Assembly: GCF_003627795.1 (NCBI RefSeq)
Contig: NZ_CP032688.1
Location: 240,635 to 304,634, forward strand
DNA length: 64,000 nt
DNA from: Rhizobium sp. CCGE531
GTDB taxonomy: Bacteria; Pseudomonadota; Alphaproteobacteria; Rhizobiales; Rhizobiaceae
Reading direction: 5' to 3'
Made by a program: the position numbers and the translations under genes. This document shows positions 44,437 to 52,274 of the stretch, in pieces. Position 1 is the first letter of the stretch, and each line of letters opens with the position of its first letter. The notes below the pieces were generated by a model, which saw only the letters and a list, made by a program, of their open reading frames with translations, was not told where the DNA came from and searched no databases.

Positions 44437-46734
44437 TTACCTGCGTGCGAACGCTAAGGTGCGCCTGCAAAAGCCAGTGAGCTCTTGATCGTTGATGACG
44501 GCGGTTTGCCAAGCAGGGTTGCTGTCGTGGTGAAACCGGTTGCCATAGTCTTTTAGGGCTTCCAGCTCGGTGATATCAGCCTGCGACAGGATTTCATCCG
44601 CAGTTCCCACGCGCTGCCGGCACAGACCCAGGAAGGGACCGAGCAATGTCTCCGGCGGATAGTGGTCCGGAAACGCGACACGCATGAAGGCCTCTAGGAT
44701 CGGGCGGAGTGCTTGAGCTGCTTCACGTTCAGTCGCAGGTCCACCGTTGGCGATATAGTCGCTGACAAGGGCATGCCGACGATCATGCTCTGTAACCGAG
44801 TCCTGGGACACGTCCCAGGCGGACAGAGTCGAGCCGGCGCCCTGCCGGGCGATCCGGATGGCGGTGCGGCTTGCTGCCCGGTCGGCGCCGTTCCAAACAC
44901 CAAGAAGGAACGGCTTGGAGTGCGAAAGCACAATCATCTGGCTGACGCGGTCGTGGAGCGCCCGCATTTCGTGGACGGTGGTCAAAGAGCGATGCTCATC
45001 AAGGCTCGTCATGGGGTCGTCGATCACGACGATCTTGTCGGCGAGCGACGGGTCGCGATCGAGCGAGGCAAAGAAGAACGCGAGCGCCAGCGTGTTGCGA
45101 TCGCCGGCACTCAGGGTGTTGCGGAAAGACGGACCGTTTCCGGTCAGTGCGACCGAGGCGTTGTTGATCACAACGTTGTAGTTGGCCGACGAACCACTGC
45201 GGCTGTTGATAGAAGCAACGGCGCCGATGCGGAACCCCGCATTGAATCTTTGAAGGTAGTCGTTGATGGCCGTCTGGTAGGCCGGAAAGACTCTCTGACG
45301 ATACTGGTCGAGTGCCTCCCGGGCATTGTCGCGCAGCGTTTCTGTTGCGGCCTTGGCCTGCTTTTCGGCCAGATAGGCCGTGCAGAGATCCGTCGCGGGT
45401 TGTGTATGGCGTGTCCGCACCAGAACAAGCCGCTGTAAGTCGGCCATGAGGGCTGCAAGGTTGGCGCCGGCCGCACGCTCCTTAACAATGGCGATATTTG
45501 TGTTGGCGGCCTGCAGGCATGCGGAGAGCGCCTCGATATCGCGACGTGCGGCTTCATAGGCATCGATCGCAGCCTGCGCCTCAGCCGAAAGCGCCGACGG
45601 CTCAAGCGGGGAAGCCTGCTTGAGACGTAGCACCGCTACAACAGCGGTACGCGCCGCGTTCCAGACGCGGGCAATTGCAGCTGTATCCACCCCGACCGCA
45701 GGGACGTCCTGGGCGAAGCGATTCCAGAACTCGCTGGTTTGCGCGGCAGTGCGGATGCCGCGCTCGAAGGCGGCCGGGATGTCGCCGGCATGGGCGGTAT
45801 TGACGCCCGATATCGCGGTAGCGATGTCCGTTTTCAGTGTCTGATATTCGGCGCTGAAATACGCCTGATAATGTGCAATGAGCGGCGAACCTCTCAGATC
45901 CTGCGCACAGAACGGACAGACCTCGTGGTCTTCGCCCGCCGAAGCCGGTCCGATGCGGCCGATGCCTTGGCTCACCCAAGCTTCTCCACCTTGGCCGAGC
46001 ACGCCGAAATGCGCCTGAAGGCGGGCGGCCGCGGCGGCTTCCAGAGCAGGGAGATCTCGCGCTAGCAGGCTGTTGATAGCTGCCGGGTCGAATGCCGGCA
46101 GGCTCACAAGCTGGAATGCGTCCTGGTGCTGGACCGCGTCGGCAGCCCGCGCAGCAGCCAACCGGCGTTCTGCCTCCTCAATCTTGCCGTCCACCTCCGT
46201 ATCGGCTTGAAGCGCGCAGAACGCATCGACCGTCAGCGCCCCGCGCGTGGCTACGGGAATGGCGTCGGTCCGCTCCTTCAGCGTGCGGTTATGCTGCTCG
46301 ATCGCAGCGATATGCTGAAGCACCATGGCATTGAGCTGGACCCCCTGCCCGCCGAGGATCAATTCATGCAAGTTCTGGCGATGTGCCGTTTCTATCTCGA
46401 TGCCAGAACAAACATTCTGCGCCACAAAGGCATCGTCGAAGACTGCAATATGCGGAAGCGGCTGGCTCCAGGCGCCGTTTTGAAACATATGTGGTGCCGT
46501 GCCCTGTCGGCCCACGATGATATGCGGCGGGTGTTGGGATCCGAGGCGCTGGCGTTCGTTGACAAGAACCGCATCGCCCGAGCTCAGCGACCGCAGGATG
46601 GTCGCCACCGTCGTCTTGCCGCGGCCGTTCTCCGCATAAATTAGTGTAAGCTTGCCGAATGACAGCTGCGCTCCAGTGGCGACATTGTCGAATTGCCCGA
46701 CATTGCGCAAAAGTTGAATTCGATCGACGAACAT
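44437..46734 (-). CDS. RloC/PrrC-like AAA ATPase with zinc-hook CxxC and HEPN-like C-terminus
   Basis: ATG 46734 gives a 765-residue protein. It is a split ABC/SMC-type ATPase: Walker A A-E-N-G-R-G-K-T (34-41), signature L-S-A-G-D-R (541-546), Walker B K-I-V-V-I-D-D-P with D-loop S-L-D-E (567-580). A long helical middle carries C-P-F-C (273-276), the hook form seen in Rad50 and RloC. The C-terminal 90 residues hold R677-x3-E681 and R-F-H-H (733-736), reminiscent of the PrrC/RloC anticodon-nuclease triad and of HEPN RNases. A tRNA-cutting defence role is likely but not proven. It is divergent from the base-modification unit. Confidence 0.8.
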   Translation of the reverse strand: MFVDRIQLLRNVGQFDNVATGAQLSFGKLTLIYAENGRGKTTVATILRSLSSGDAVLVNERQRLGSQHPPHIIVGRQGTAPHMFQNGAWSQPLPHIAVFDDAFVAQNVCSGIEIETAHRQNLHELILGGQGVQLNAMVLQHIAAIEQHNRTLKERTDAIPVATRGALTVDAFCALQADTEVDGKIEEAERRLAAARAADAVQHQDAFQLVSLPAFDPAAINSLLARDLPALEAAAAARLQAHFGVLGQGGEAWVSQGIGRIGPASAGEDHEVCPFCAQDLRGSPLIAHYQAYFSAEYQTLKTDIATAISGVNTAHAGDIPAAFERGIRTAAQTSEFWNRFAQDVPAVGVDTAAIARVWNAARTAVVAVLRLKQASPLEPSALSAEAQAAIDAYEAARRDIEALSACLQAANTNIAIVKERAAGANLAALMADLQRLVLVRTRHTQPATDLCTAYLAEKQAKAATETLRDNAREALDQYRQRVFPAYQTAINDYLQRFNAGFRIGAVASINSRSGSSANYNVVINNASVALTGNGPSFRNTLSAGDRNTLALAFFFASLDRDPSLADKIVVIDDPMTSLDEHRSLTTVHEMRALHDRVSQMIVLSHSKPFLLGVWNGADRAASRTAIRIARQGAGSTLSAWDVSQDSVTEHDRRHALVSDYIANGGPATEREAAQALRPILEAFMRVAFPDHYPPETLLGPFLGLCRQRVGTADEILSQADITELEALKDYGNRFHHDSNPAWQTAVINDQELTGFCRRTLAFARR

Positions 46735-46977
46735 GTCGCCCCCCTGAGTTGCATCAAATGTGCACAACTAGGGTTCGGTATTGCAAGCAAAATCGGTACG
46801 TTAATCTTCGAGATCAGCGTACGTGGTCGGGCGACCACCAATGGACCACCGATCTAATACGACAGGTGGATACTTTACGGGCGGCATTGACCACGCGTGC
46901 GGAACCCAGCGACAATTCACTCTACAATTGGATCCACCGCATCGTCCGCGGATATGGAAGAGACACGGAGTTACAGC

Positions 46978-47763
46978 ATGTTGGAGGGAGGACAAAAACC
47001 AGCAACAATCGAGAGCTTGCCGCTCGCTATGGAGCGATTGTCAGGAATAAAATCGGAATTAAGTGGTTGGGCGACAGCCGAGATTTCTTTCGAGTTCAAC
47101 CCTAAGGGAACCCATCTCTTCTCAATTTTGGAGCTTGCATATGGCTACGCCAAGCGGTGCGAAGACCTTACTCGCTCGATCGAGTCATTGATCGCGTCTG
47201 GTCACATCGTCCCAGCGACGATCGTTGGAAGGGCCTTGATTGAGACCATTGCCATGGGCAGCTTCTTCATATCCGAAATGGATCGGCTGATAGCACACGG
47301 TAAATTGGAAAATTTGGAAAAACGCTTCACCTCATTCTGGGGAGGCTCCAATGAAGCAGCTATCAAACCCGTTCACGTCAACGATGCTTTGCGTCATTTC
47401 GAAGAGGTTGACGCAAAGTATGTCCGTTATCTTGATGCGAAGTATGGCGTCTTCACTGCGTTGTTCGGAGCCCTAAGGAAACCTGGAGCTGAGCCTCAGC
47501 TCCTTGAACAGACATTATCAGCAATGAAGAACTATGACTTCCTCTCGGAAATTTCCCATCCGAATGGTCTCGGAGTGCAGTTCATCTATCCATATATCGA
47601 CGGAATGGATGAGAAGATTAAAGCAGCTGCAAATGCACTGCTCGACCGTTATCGGTTCCAAGCAAATATGGCGATCTTTCAATGCCATCATCTGAATTCC
47701 GCGCTCGAAACGACCAAGACGCTACCCGAGCGCTATCAAGAAGCGTTCATGAAGCGGAAGTGA
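46978..47763 (+). CDS. Unknown helical protein (DUF5677-like) upstream of the thymidylate-synthase-fold gene
   Basis: I choose ATG 46978 (MLEGGQKPAT), which has GGAG 9 nt upstream; an ATG at 46954 lacks a site. The 261-residue protein is mostly helical, with a central I-V-G-R-A-L-I-E-T-I-A-M-G-S-F-F stretch and Y-D-F-L-S-E-I-S-H-P. This arrangement recalls DUF5677 and related HEPN-like proteins. I cannot name a function. It leads a forward run with the next two genes (71-nt gap) and its lower GC suggests that all three arrived together. Confidence 0.65.
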   Translation: MLEGGQKPATIESLPLAMERLSGIKSELSGWATAEISFEFNPKGTHLFSILELAYGYAKRCEDLTRSIESLIASGHIVPATIVGRALIETIAMGSFFISEMDRLIAHGKLENLEKRFTSFWGGSNEAAIKPVHVNDALRHFEEVDAKYVRYLDAKYGVFTALFGALRKPGAEPQLLEQTLSAMKNYDFLSEISHPNGLGVQFIYPYIDGMDEKIKAAANALLDRYRFQANMAIFQCHHLNSALETTKTLPERYQEAFMKRK

Positions 47764-47833
47764 ACCTCGGCGCCGAAATTTTCAAACCCAGCGTTGTATT
47801 GAGCTCCGCCCTTTATTATCTTCCAATAGGGGA

Positions 47834-48874
47834 ATGGGGTGGAAGCTGGCGTTGTTCTACGCATCAGAAAATCACATCGATAAGCTGCTGAGAAAGACGT
47901 ACTGTCAGCTCTTGGGGAGCCATACCGAGAACAATCGTGTTACCTCCAAAAAAGGAGATAGCACTGAGGTCTTTGGCGCTCTCCTGCAGCTAACTGACCC
48001 TAGGGCACGCCTCAGTCGCGCAATGGGCCGATCCATCTTGTTCAGCGGGGTAGGAGAGCTTGCTTGGTATCTGGCGGGCGACGACACCATTGCATTCATC
48101 TCGCACTATCTTGGCATGATATACGCCAATTTTTCTGACGATGGTGGAATCACCGCCAATGGAGCGTACGGAAAGCGGATCTTTCTGCCGCGCGGGGCAA
48201 GCCAATGGGACCGTGTAATCGGCCTTCTGCGCGAGCGACCCGGCTCTCGCAATGCAGTCATCCAAGTATTTTCCAACGACGACGCTGCGAAAGGTAGTAA
48301 TGACATCCCATGCACCTGCACGCTCCAATTCGTGATCCGCGGCGGCGCGCTTCACTTACATGTGCACATGCGCTCGAACGACGCCTGGATTGGGCTACCA
48401 CACGACATTTTTTCCTTCACAATGCTTCAGGAGATCGCTGCAGTCGAGCTGCAGTGCGAAATTGGGACTTATCAGCACTCTGTGGCCAGCCTTCACCTAT
48501 ACGACGACAACGAGTTCAAGCCATCTAGAACGTTCGCTCAGCAGTATTGTGATGAGGGGACCTTTGAAGAAATCGCAATGCCGAAAATGCCGGCGGGCGA
48601 TCCATGGCCATCAATCCAAGAGTTCTTGAATTGTGAGCGCGAGTATAGAGCTGGGAATATCAATTTCGAGCCATCAAGCGCTCTTCCACAATACTGGCAG
48701 AATCTTGCAATGATCCCAAAGCTGCATTCAATCATCAAAGGTAAAGTACAAGGCGTTGATTACGATGGAATGATTTTAGCGCTGGATCCGTGCTACCGAG
48801 TTCTGGTTGTCGATCACGTTGATCGATGGGCCGGATCTGAGCATACTGCTTTTGATATATTGAGGAATCACTGA
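47834..48874 (+). CDS. Thymidylate synthase-fold pyrimidine (hydroxy)methyltransferase
   Basis: A 346-residue ThyA-like protein. The nucleophile is Cys160 in D-I-P-C-T-C-T-L-Q-F, the dUMP-phosphate Arg180 and Asp183 lie in M-R-S-N-D, and His221 and Tyr223 of the L-H-L-Y motif are kept. The Asn that reads uracil in thymidylate synthase is Asp191 here (L-P-H-D-I-F), the residue found in phage dCMP hydroxymethylase. It should therefore add a one-carbon unit from methylene-tetrahydrofolate to dCMP or dUMP. The PCH His is Thr161. With the next gene 1 nt downstream it forms a predicted base-hypermodification pair. It is not the housekeeping ThyA. Confidence 0.82.
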   Translation: MGWKLALFYASENHIDKLLRKTYCQLLGSHTENNRVTSKKGDSTEVFGALLQLTDPRARLSRAMGRSILFSGVGELAWYLAGDDTIAFISHYLGMIYANFSDDGGITANGAYGKRIFLPRGASQWDRVIGLLRERPGSRNAVIQVFSNDDAAKGSNDIPCTCTLQFVIRGGALHLHVHMRSNDAWIGLPHDIFSFTMLQEIAAVELQCEIGTYQHSVASLHLYDDNEFKPSRTFAQQYCDEGTFEEIAMPKMPAGDPWPSIQEFLNCEREYRAGNINFEPSSALPQYWQNLAMIPKLHSIIKGKVQGVDYDGMILALDPCYRVLVVDHVDRWAGSEHTAFDILRNH

Positions 48875-48875
48875 T

Positions 48876-49811
48876 TTGTCTTTGCGCCACCATGCCGATC
48901 GAGCTGCCGACATACTTGCTGCACTGGCCGCATACGAAGCCGACAACGGTCAGCTTCCTGGGTTGACGACGGCTGCAAGACGGAGCACGTGGGTGGCTCA
49001 GATGATATCGAGCCTGCGGCGGATAGAGTTCATACGGCTCCTCAACAATCAAAATATCGATCCGCGCCGACTAGACCCCAATAACGTACTGTTCGACCCG
49101 CTAAAGGGCGCTGCTTTCTTGGGTCGTAAGGGGCAGACCGACGAGGCCGTATGGCTGACATTCGTAGCGACCCACTTCGGCAAGCATGTCACGGACGGCT
49201 GGAAGCTTGCCTCGAACGTCATGGGCTCTTTCGGGCATGGCCCCACGTGGGACTTCGCAGCCTATTCGGCTCAGGCGGTGCAGTTCGACGCAATGCTTGT
49301 GGCAAATGGGGCATCCTTGAAGGATAAGGTAGTGTCTGGCCGATTCTCCAATCATCGACAGTACCAGAGTAAAAATCCTAAAACGATCAGCACGGTCTTC
49401 AGCTCGTTTCACGCTTGGCAATGTGCCCAAGGCGGCTTTACCGCGAGAGTACAAGCCATCCACAAAACGCACGGACAAAACCCGACTGACGTGTTCGATC
49501 AACTCTACCGGTCACTCACGCCAGTTTTCGGCTTCGGGAGATTGGGCAACTTTGACTTTCTCACAATGTTGGGCAAGCTGAACCTCGCGCCCATTGATGC
49601 CGGCAGCACATACCTCGTCGGTGCGACCGGTCCTTTGGGTGGAGCGAAGCTGCTCTTCCATAACAGCACGGCCGCCGCAGTTTCGTCGTCGTCGTTACAG
49701 AAGCGAGTCGACGAGATGGACGCGTACCTTGGCGTCGGCAAGCAGGTCCTGGAAGACAGCCTCTGCAATTGGCAGAAGAGCCCGGACCGCTATATCTACT
49801 TCAAAGGCTAG
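48876..49811 (+). CDS. Alpha-glutamyl/putrescinyl thymine pyrophosphorylase clade 3-like protein
   Basis: A 311-residue protein starting at TTG 48876, one nt after the previous stop, with GAGGA upstream. Conserved blocks fit the aGPT-Pplase3 family of the DNA-glycosylase-like superfamily: F-D-P-L-K-G-A-A, D-E-A-V-W-L-T-F-V-A-T-H-F-G-K, F-S-N-H-R-Q-Y, F-G-R-L-G-N-F-D-F-L-T-M-L-G, A-T-G-P-L-G-G-A-K-L-L-F and L-E-D-S-L-C-N-W-Q-K-S-P. Members are predicted from genome context to attach groups to activated 5-hydroxymethyl pyrimidines in DNA, as in phage putrescinyl- and glutamyl-thymine synthesis. No kinase that would activate the base is visible here. It ends convergently with the next gene (11-nt overlap). 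Confidence 0.8.
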   Translation: MSLRHHADRAADILAALAAYEADNGQLPGLTTAARRSTWVAQMISSLRRIEFIRLLNNQNIDPRRLDPNNVLFDPLKGAAFLGRKGQTDEAVWLTFVATHFGKHVTDGWKLASNVMGSFGHGPTWDFAAYSAQAVQFDAMLVANGASLKDKVVSGRFSNHRQYQSKNPKTISTVFSSFHAWQCAQGGFTARVQAIHKTHGQNPTDVFDQLYRSLTPVFGFGRLGNFDFLTMLGKLNLAPIDAGSTYLVGATGPLGGAKLLFHNSTAAAVSSSSLQKRVDEMDAYLGVGKQVLEDSLCNWQKSPDRYIYFKG

Positions 49812-50907
49812 TGAGCTCTGGAACGTACGGATTATCATCCCAACGGTAGCGATGCTTCATTCTGCTCAGCTTCCCAGGTTCGAGCGCCTTTGCTTTCTCA
49901 AGCTGACCGACAATTATCCCCGGTGATACACCCACCATTTTCGCGGCATGAAGAATAGCTCGCGGGTTCGGCTTACCTATCAGAGCGGCCCGCACCTCTC
50001 GGGGAAGCAAGTAATCCTGAGCAAACAGGTTCGCCTCCATCTCCTCCTTGGACGATCCAAGGAGAGACGGATCGCTACCATCGAGATCAAGGTGAGAATC
50101 GCCGTGCATGACCACGTGGCCGGCTTCGTGGAAAAAGGTGAACCAGAAATGATCTTCAGCTCGATGACGGAAGCTGAGATGAATGATCGGATTGCCGCTG
50201 GCCAGCCTCCACGTCGCACCGCTCGCTCTGCAGCCGTCCGGCGCGCGCGCAGTGGTGACGGCTACGCCAACTGAGCGGCAAGCTTCGATCAGGCGGGGAA
50301 GAAAGATCGAAGGTTTTTTGAATGCCGAAAGCTTGCGAAGCCGAGGCAGTATATTCACGAACCCCTTTGGATCGAATGATGGGAGATCAATCTCAGCGGC
50401 CTGCCGTTCTCCGGCCCGCAACCAGACGAGCGTCGCCATCTCATCGACCTCAAATGCGAACGAACGCCGAAAAACAACCGCGCCGATACCGCCGGAATAA
50501 CGAGAATTCCAATCGGGAAGGCTCGCGCAGTCGAAGAATGACAGCAATGCTTCTCGCAGTTCTTCCTTCTTTGCGCTTCTATCAATCCAGCCATACCTCC
50601 GCATCGACGCAACCGGCATGGCCTTGGCCCACATGACGTCGGTATCAGCGGCAGCCGATAGGCGCGCTAGATCGGACAGGTAGCTTTTGTCGCGCGCAAG
50701 CCAGAACCTGGGTGTTGAGCCGAGTTGATCCGCCAAGGCCGACGCAAGCGTCGGCGTTATGCGGGCGTTCCCTTCAAGAAGCAGACTGAGTACAGGCCGC
50801 TCAAGGCCAAGGCCGTCAGCGAGATCGTCTGCATCAATTTCCCGCGTCACCATCAATCGCTGGATTGTGGCACCTGGAGGAGAAGCCCAGTTTGGCTCGA
50901 AACTCAT
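49801..50907 (-). CDS. XRE helix-turn-helix fused to ImmA/IrrE metallopeptidase (HigA-like antitoxin)
   Basis: ATG 50907 (MSFEPNWASPPG) follows GGGAAGG. The 368-residue protein has an N-terminal XRE/HigA-type helix-turn-helix (residues 12-70: P-G-A-T-I-Q-R-L-M, A-D-D-L-A-D-G-L-G-L, T-P-R-F-W-L) and a C-terminal ImmA/IrrE zinc peptidase with H-E-A-G-H (260-264) and the third-ligand region E-E-M-E-A-N-L-F-A-Q-D-Y-L-L-P. This fusion often serves as antitoxin and sensor. Its start overlaps the toxin-like gene upstream, and its 3' end overlaps the thymine-modification gene from the other strand. Confidence 0.88.
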   Translation of the reverse strand: MSFEPNWASPPGATIQRLMVTREIDADDLADGLGLERPVLSLLLEGNARITPTLASALADQLGSTPRFWLARDKSYLSDLARLSAAADTDVMWAKAMPVASMRRYGWIDRSAKKEELREALLSFFDCASLPDWNSRYSGGIGAVVFRRSFAFEVDEMATLVWLRAGERQAAEIDLPSFDPKGFVNILPRLRKLSAFKKPSIFLPRLIEACRSVGVAVTTARAPDGCRASGATWRLASGNPIIHLSFRHRAEDHFWFTFFHEAGHVVMHGDSHLDLDGSDPSLLGSSKEEMEANLFAQDYLLPREVRAALIGKPNPRAILHAAKMVGVSPGIIVGQLEKAKALEPGKLSRMKHRYRWDDNPYVPELTSL

Positions 50908-51227
50908 ATCAAAACCTTCCCGGCTGAACTTATGTTTCGCAACCGAACTCGATAAGCTTTTTGCCATTCACTCTGACGAACGATTGACTTGCCGATCGGT
51001 TCAATTTCCAAAAACGTGTCGCCTTCAATGCGATACGATAACCGTACATTCTCTTGCTGGTGCGAGACTATCGGAACATCAGGCAATTCTCCCAAAAAGA
51101 GAACATCCCTAATATCCGCAACCAATGCGTGATAGCTTGCAGTCAGGCTGGCTCCCAATAGTCTGACAGCCTCGTCTTTGTCCAGCGTTACGTCGCTTAT
51201 GATAGTGGATGAGAATTGCAGTTCCAA
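50904..51227 (-). CDS. HigB-like (RelE/ParE fold, killer-suppression family) toxin
   Basis: A 107-residue protein starting at TTG 51227. The pattern V-R-L-L-G-A-S-L-T-A-S-Y-H-A-L-V-A-D-I-R-D-V, then L-G-E-L-P-D-V-P and a strand L-S-Y-R-I-E-G-D-T-F-L-E-I-E-P-I-G, fits the HigB-like 'killer suppression' group of RelE/ParE-fold mRNA interferases. It overlaps the XRE-ImmA gene (ATGA), toxin first as in higBA. Divergence from classical HigB keeps the call tentative. Confidence 0.65.
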   Translation of the reverse strand: MELQFSSTIISDVTLDKDEAVRLLGASLTASYHALVADIRDVLFLGELPDVPIVSHQQENVRLSYRIEGDTFLEIEPIGKSIVRQSEWQKAYRVRLRNISSAGKVLI

Positions 51228-51418
51228 TGATCAATGCCTGCAGTAAGCGATCGAACTTCAAGGTACTGATCAACGGAAAAACCCATAGAGAACAGTCTTG
51301 ACTGAATCAGTTGTATGAAACGTTAAACTACCCGGCGAGATCGTATCATCAATAGGAGATCATGCAGTATTATTCGGCTGCGCAACAACCTTACCCCCAA
51401 CTATATGAAACGGCGCGC

Positions 51419-51503
51419 CTAAAATACGCCCCATGCCCGAAACCTCCTCCTCCCGGTCATCTCCCTGAGGCCGAGATCCGCCACGATCCGCCGCGCCGGC
51501 ATC
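51419..51503 (-). pseudogene. 3'-end remnant of a second DUF1612-type gene
   Basis: The reverse strand encodes [24 protein letters not shown] and a TAG stop. This matches the last 24 residues of the intact gene at 52275-53405, with synonymous and a few amino acid differences, so it comes from a related allele and not from a recent copy. Nothing further upstream of that gene is left. The rest of 51228-51705 holds no gene. Confidence 0.75.
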
Positions 51504-51705
51504 GGCGCGGCGTTCCTTGCACTCGTCGATAGGGCGGTACCACTGGAAGAGCAGAATGCAGAGGCTAGAACGGCCTTGATGTCGCGCAAACAGGTAAACG
51601 CGGTGGCTCATATGAAACGAGCACATCAACTGAAACTAAAGGATTTGAGCACCATAAACATCGCCTGGAAGACGCTGATAGCATCCCTTTGCTCAGAGGA
51701 AGAAT

Positions 51706-52272
51706 TTGAAGAAAAAGCCCGCGGCGCTCAGAGAATTGAAGAAGCTCTCGGCGATACCCTTCACCGACGAAAATTATCGCGCGATAGTCGACAGCCTGAA
51801 GAGCGAGAGTGATCGCTCGATGGTGGTCATTGCTGGTTCTATCCTCGAAGATGAGCTTCAGAGTCGCATTCAAAGAACGCTCATTCAGCTAGACAAAGAG
51901 GATAGCCAACGATTTTTTGGATTCGACGGGTTGGCCGGCACGTTCTCTTCAAAGATTTTGATGGCGTACAGCTTGGGGCTTATTGACAGCCATACGCGGT
52001 ATTTGCTCGATATTGTGAGGGAGGTACGAAATGCGTGCGCGCATAGCCGTATGCCAGTGAACTTTGATACGCCGGAACTGAAAAATGCGACAGTGCTGCT
52101 CTTACCGGAATCGCTTAGAAAAAAGAGCAACCGAGATCAACTGCGGGCGCAGTTTCTGACAGTAACCAGCATGCTTCTGACGATAATCGCCAGAGGAAAA
52201 TCCGAGTCTGAGGAGGCTAAGGTTAGGTCGATTATTGATCGAGTATTCAGTCGAGCAAATACTGGTTCTTGA
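51706..52272 (+). CDS. MltR-like HEPN-domain protein
   Basis: TTG 51706 behind AGAGGA gives 188 residues. The helical pattern matches the MltR family: G-S-I-L-E-D-E-L, F-G-F-D-G-L-A-G-T-F-S-S-K-I-L-M-A-Y-S-L-G-L-I and V-R-N-A-C-A-H-S (R108-x4-H113), the HEPN R-x4-6-H motif. Some HEPN proteins are RNases in toxin-antitoxin and abortive infection systems; others, such as MltR, are regulators. Its coding strand is opposite to the flanking DUF1612 gene and remnant, and the unit is bracketed by their matching 3' ends. Confidence 0.75.
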   Translation: MKKKPAALRELKKLSAIPFTDENYRAIVDSLKSESDRSMVVIAGSILEDELQSRIQRTLIQLDKEDSQRFFGFDGLAGTFSSKILMAYSLGLIDSHTRYLLDIVREVRNACAHSRMPVNFDTPELKNATVLLLPESLRKKSNRDQLRAQFLTVTSMLLTIIARGKSESEEAKVRSIIDRVFSRANTGS

Positions 52273-52274
52273 GG

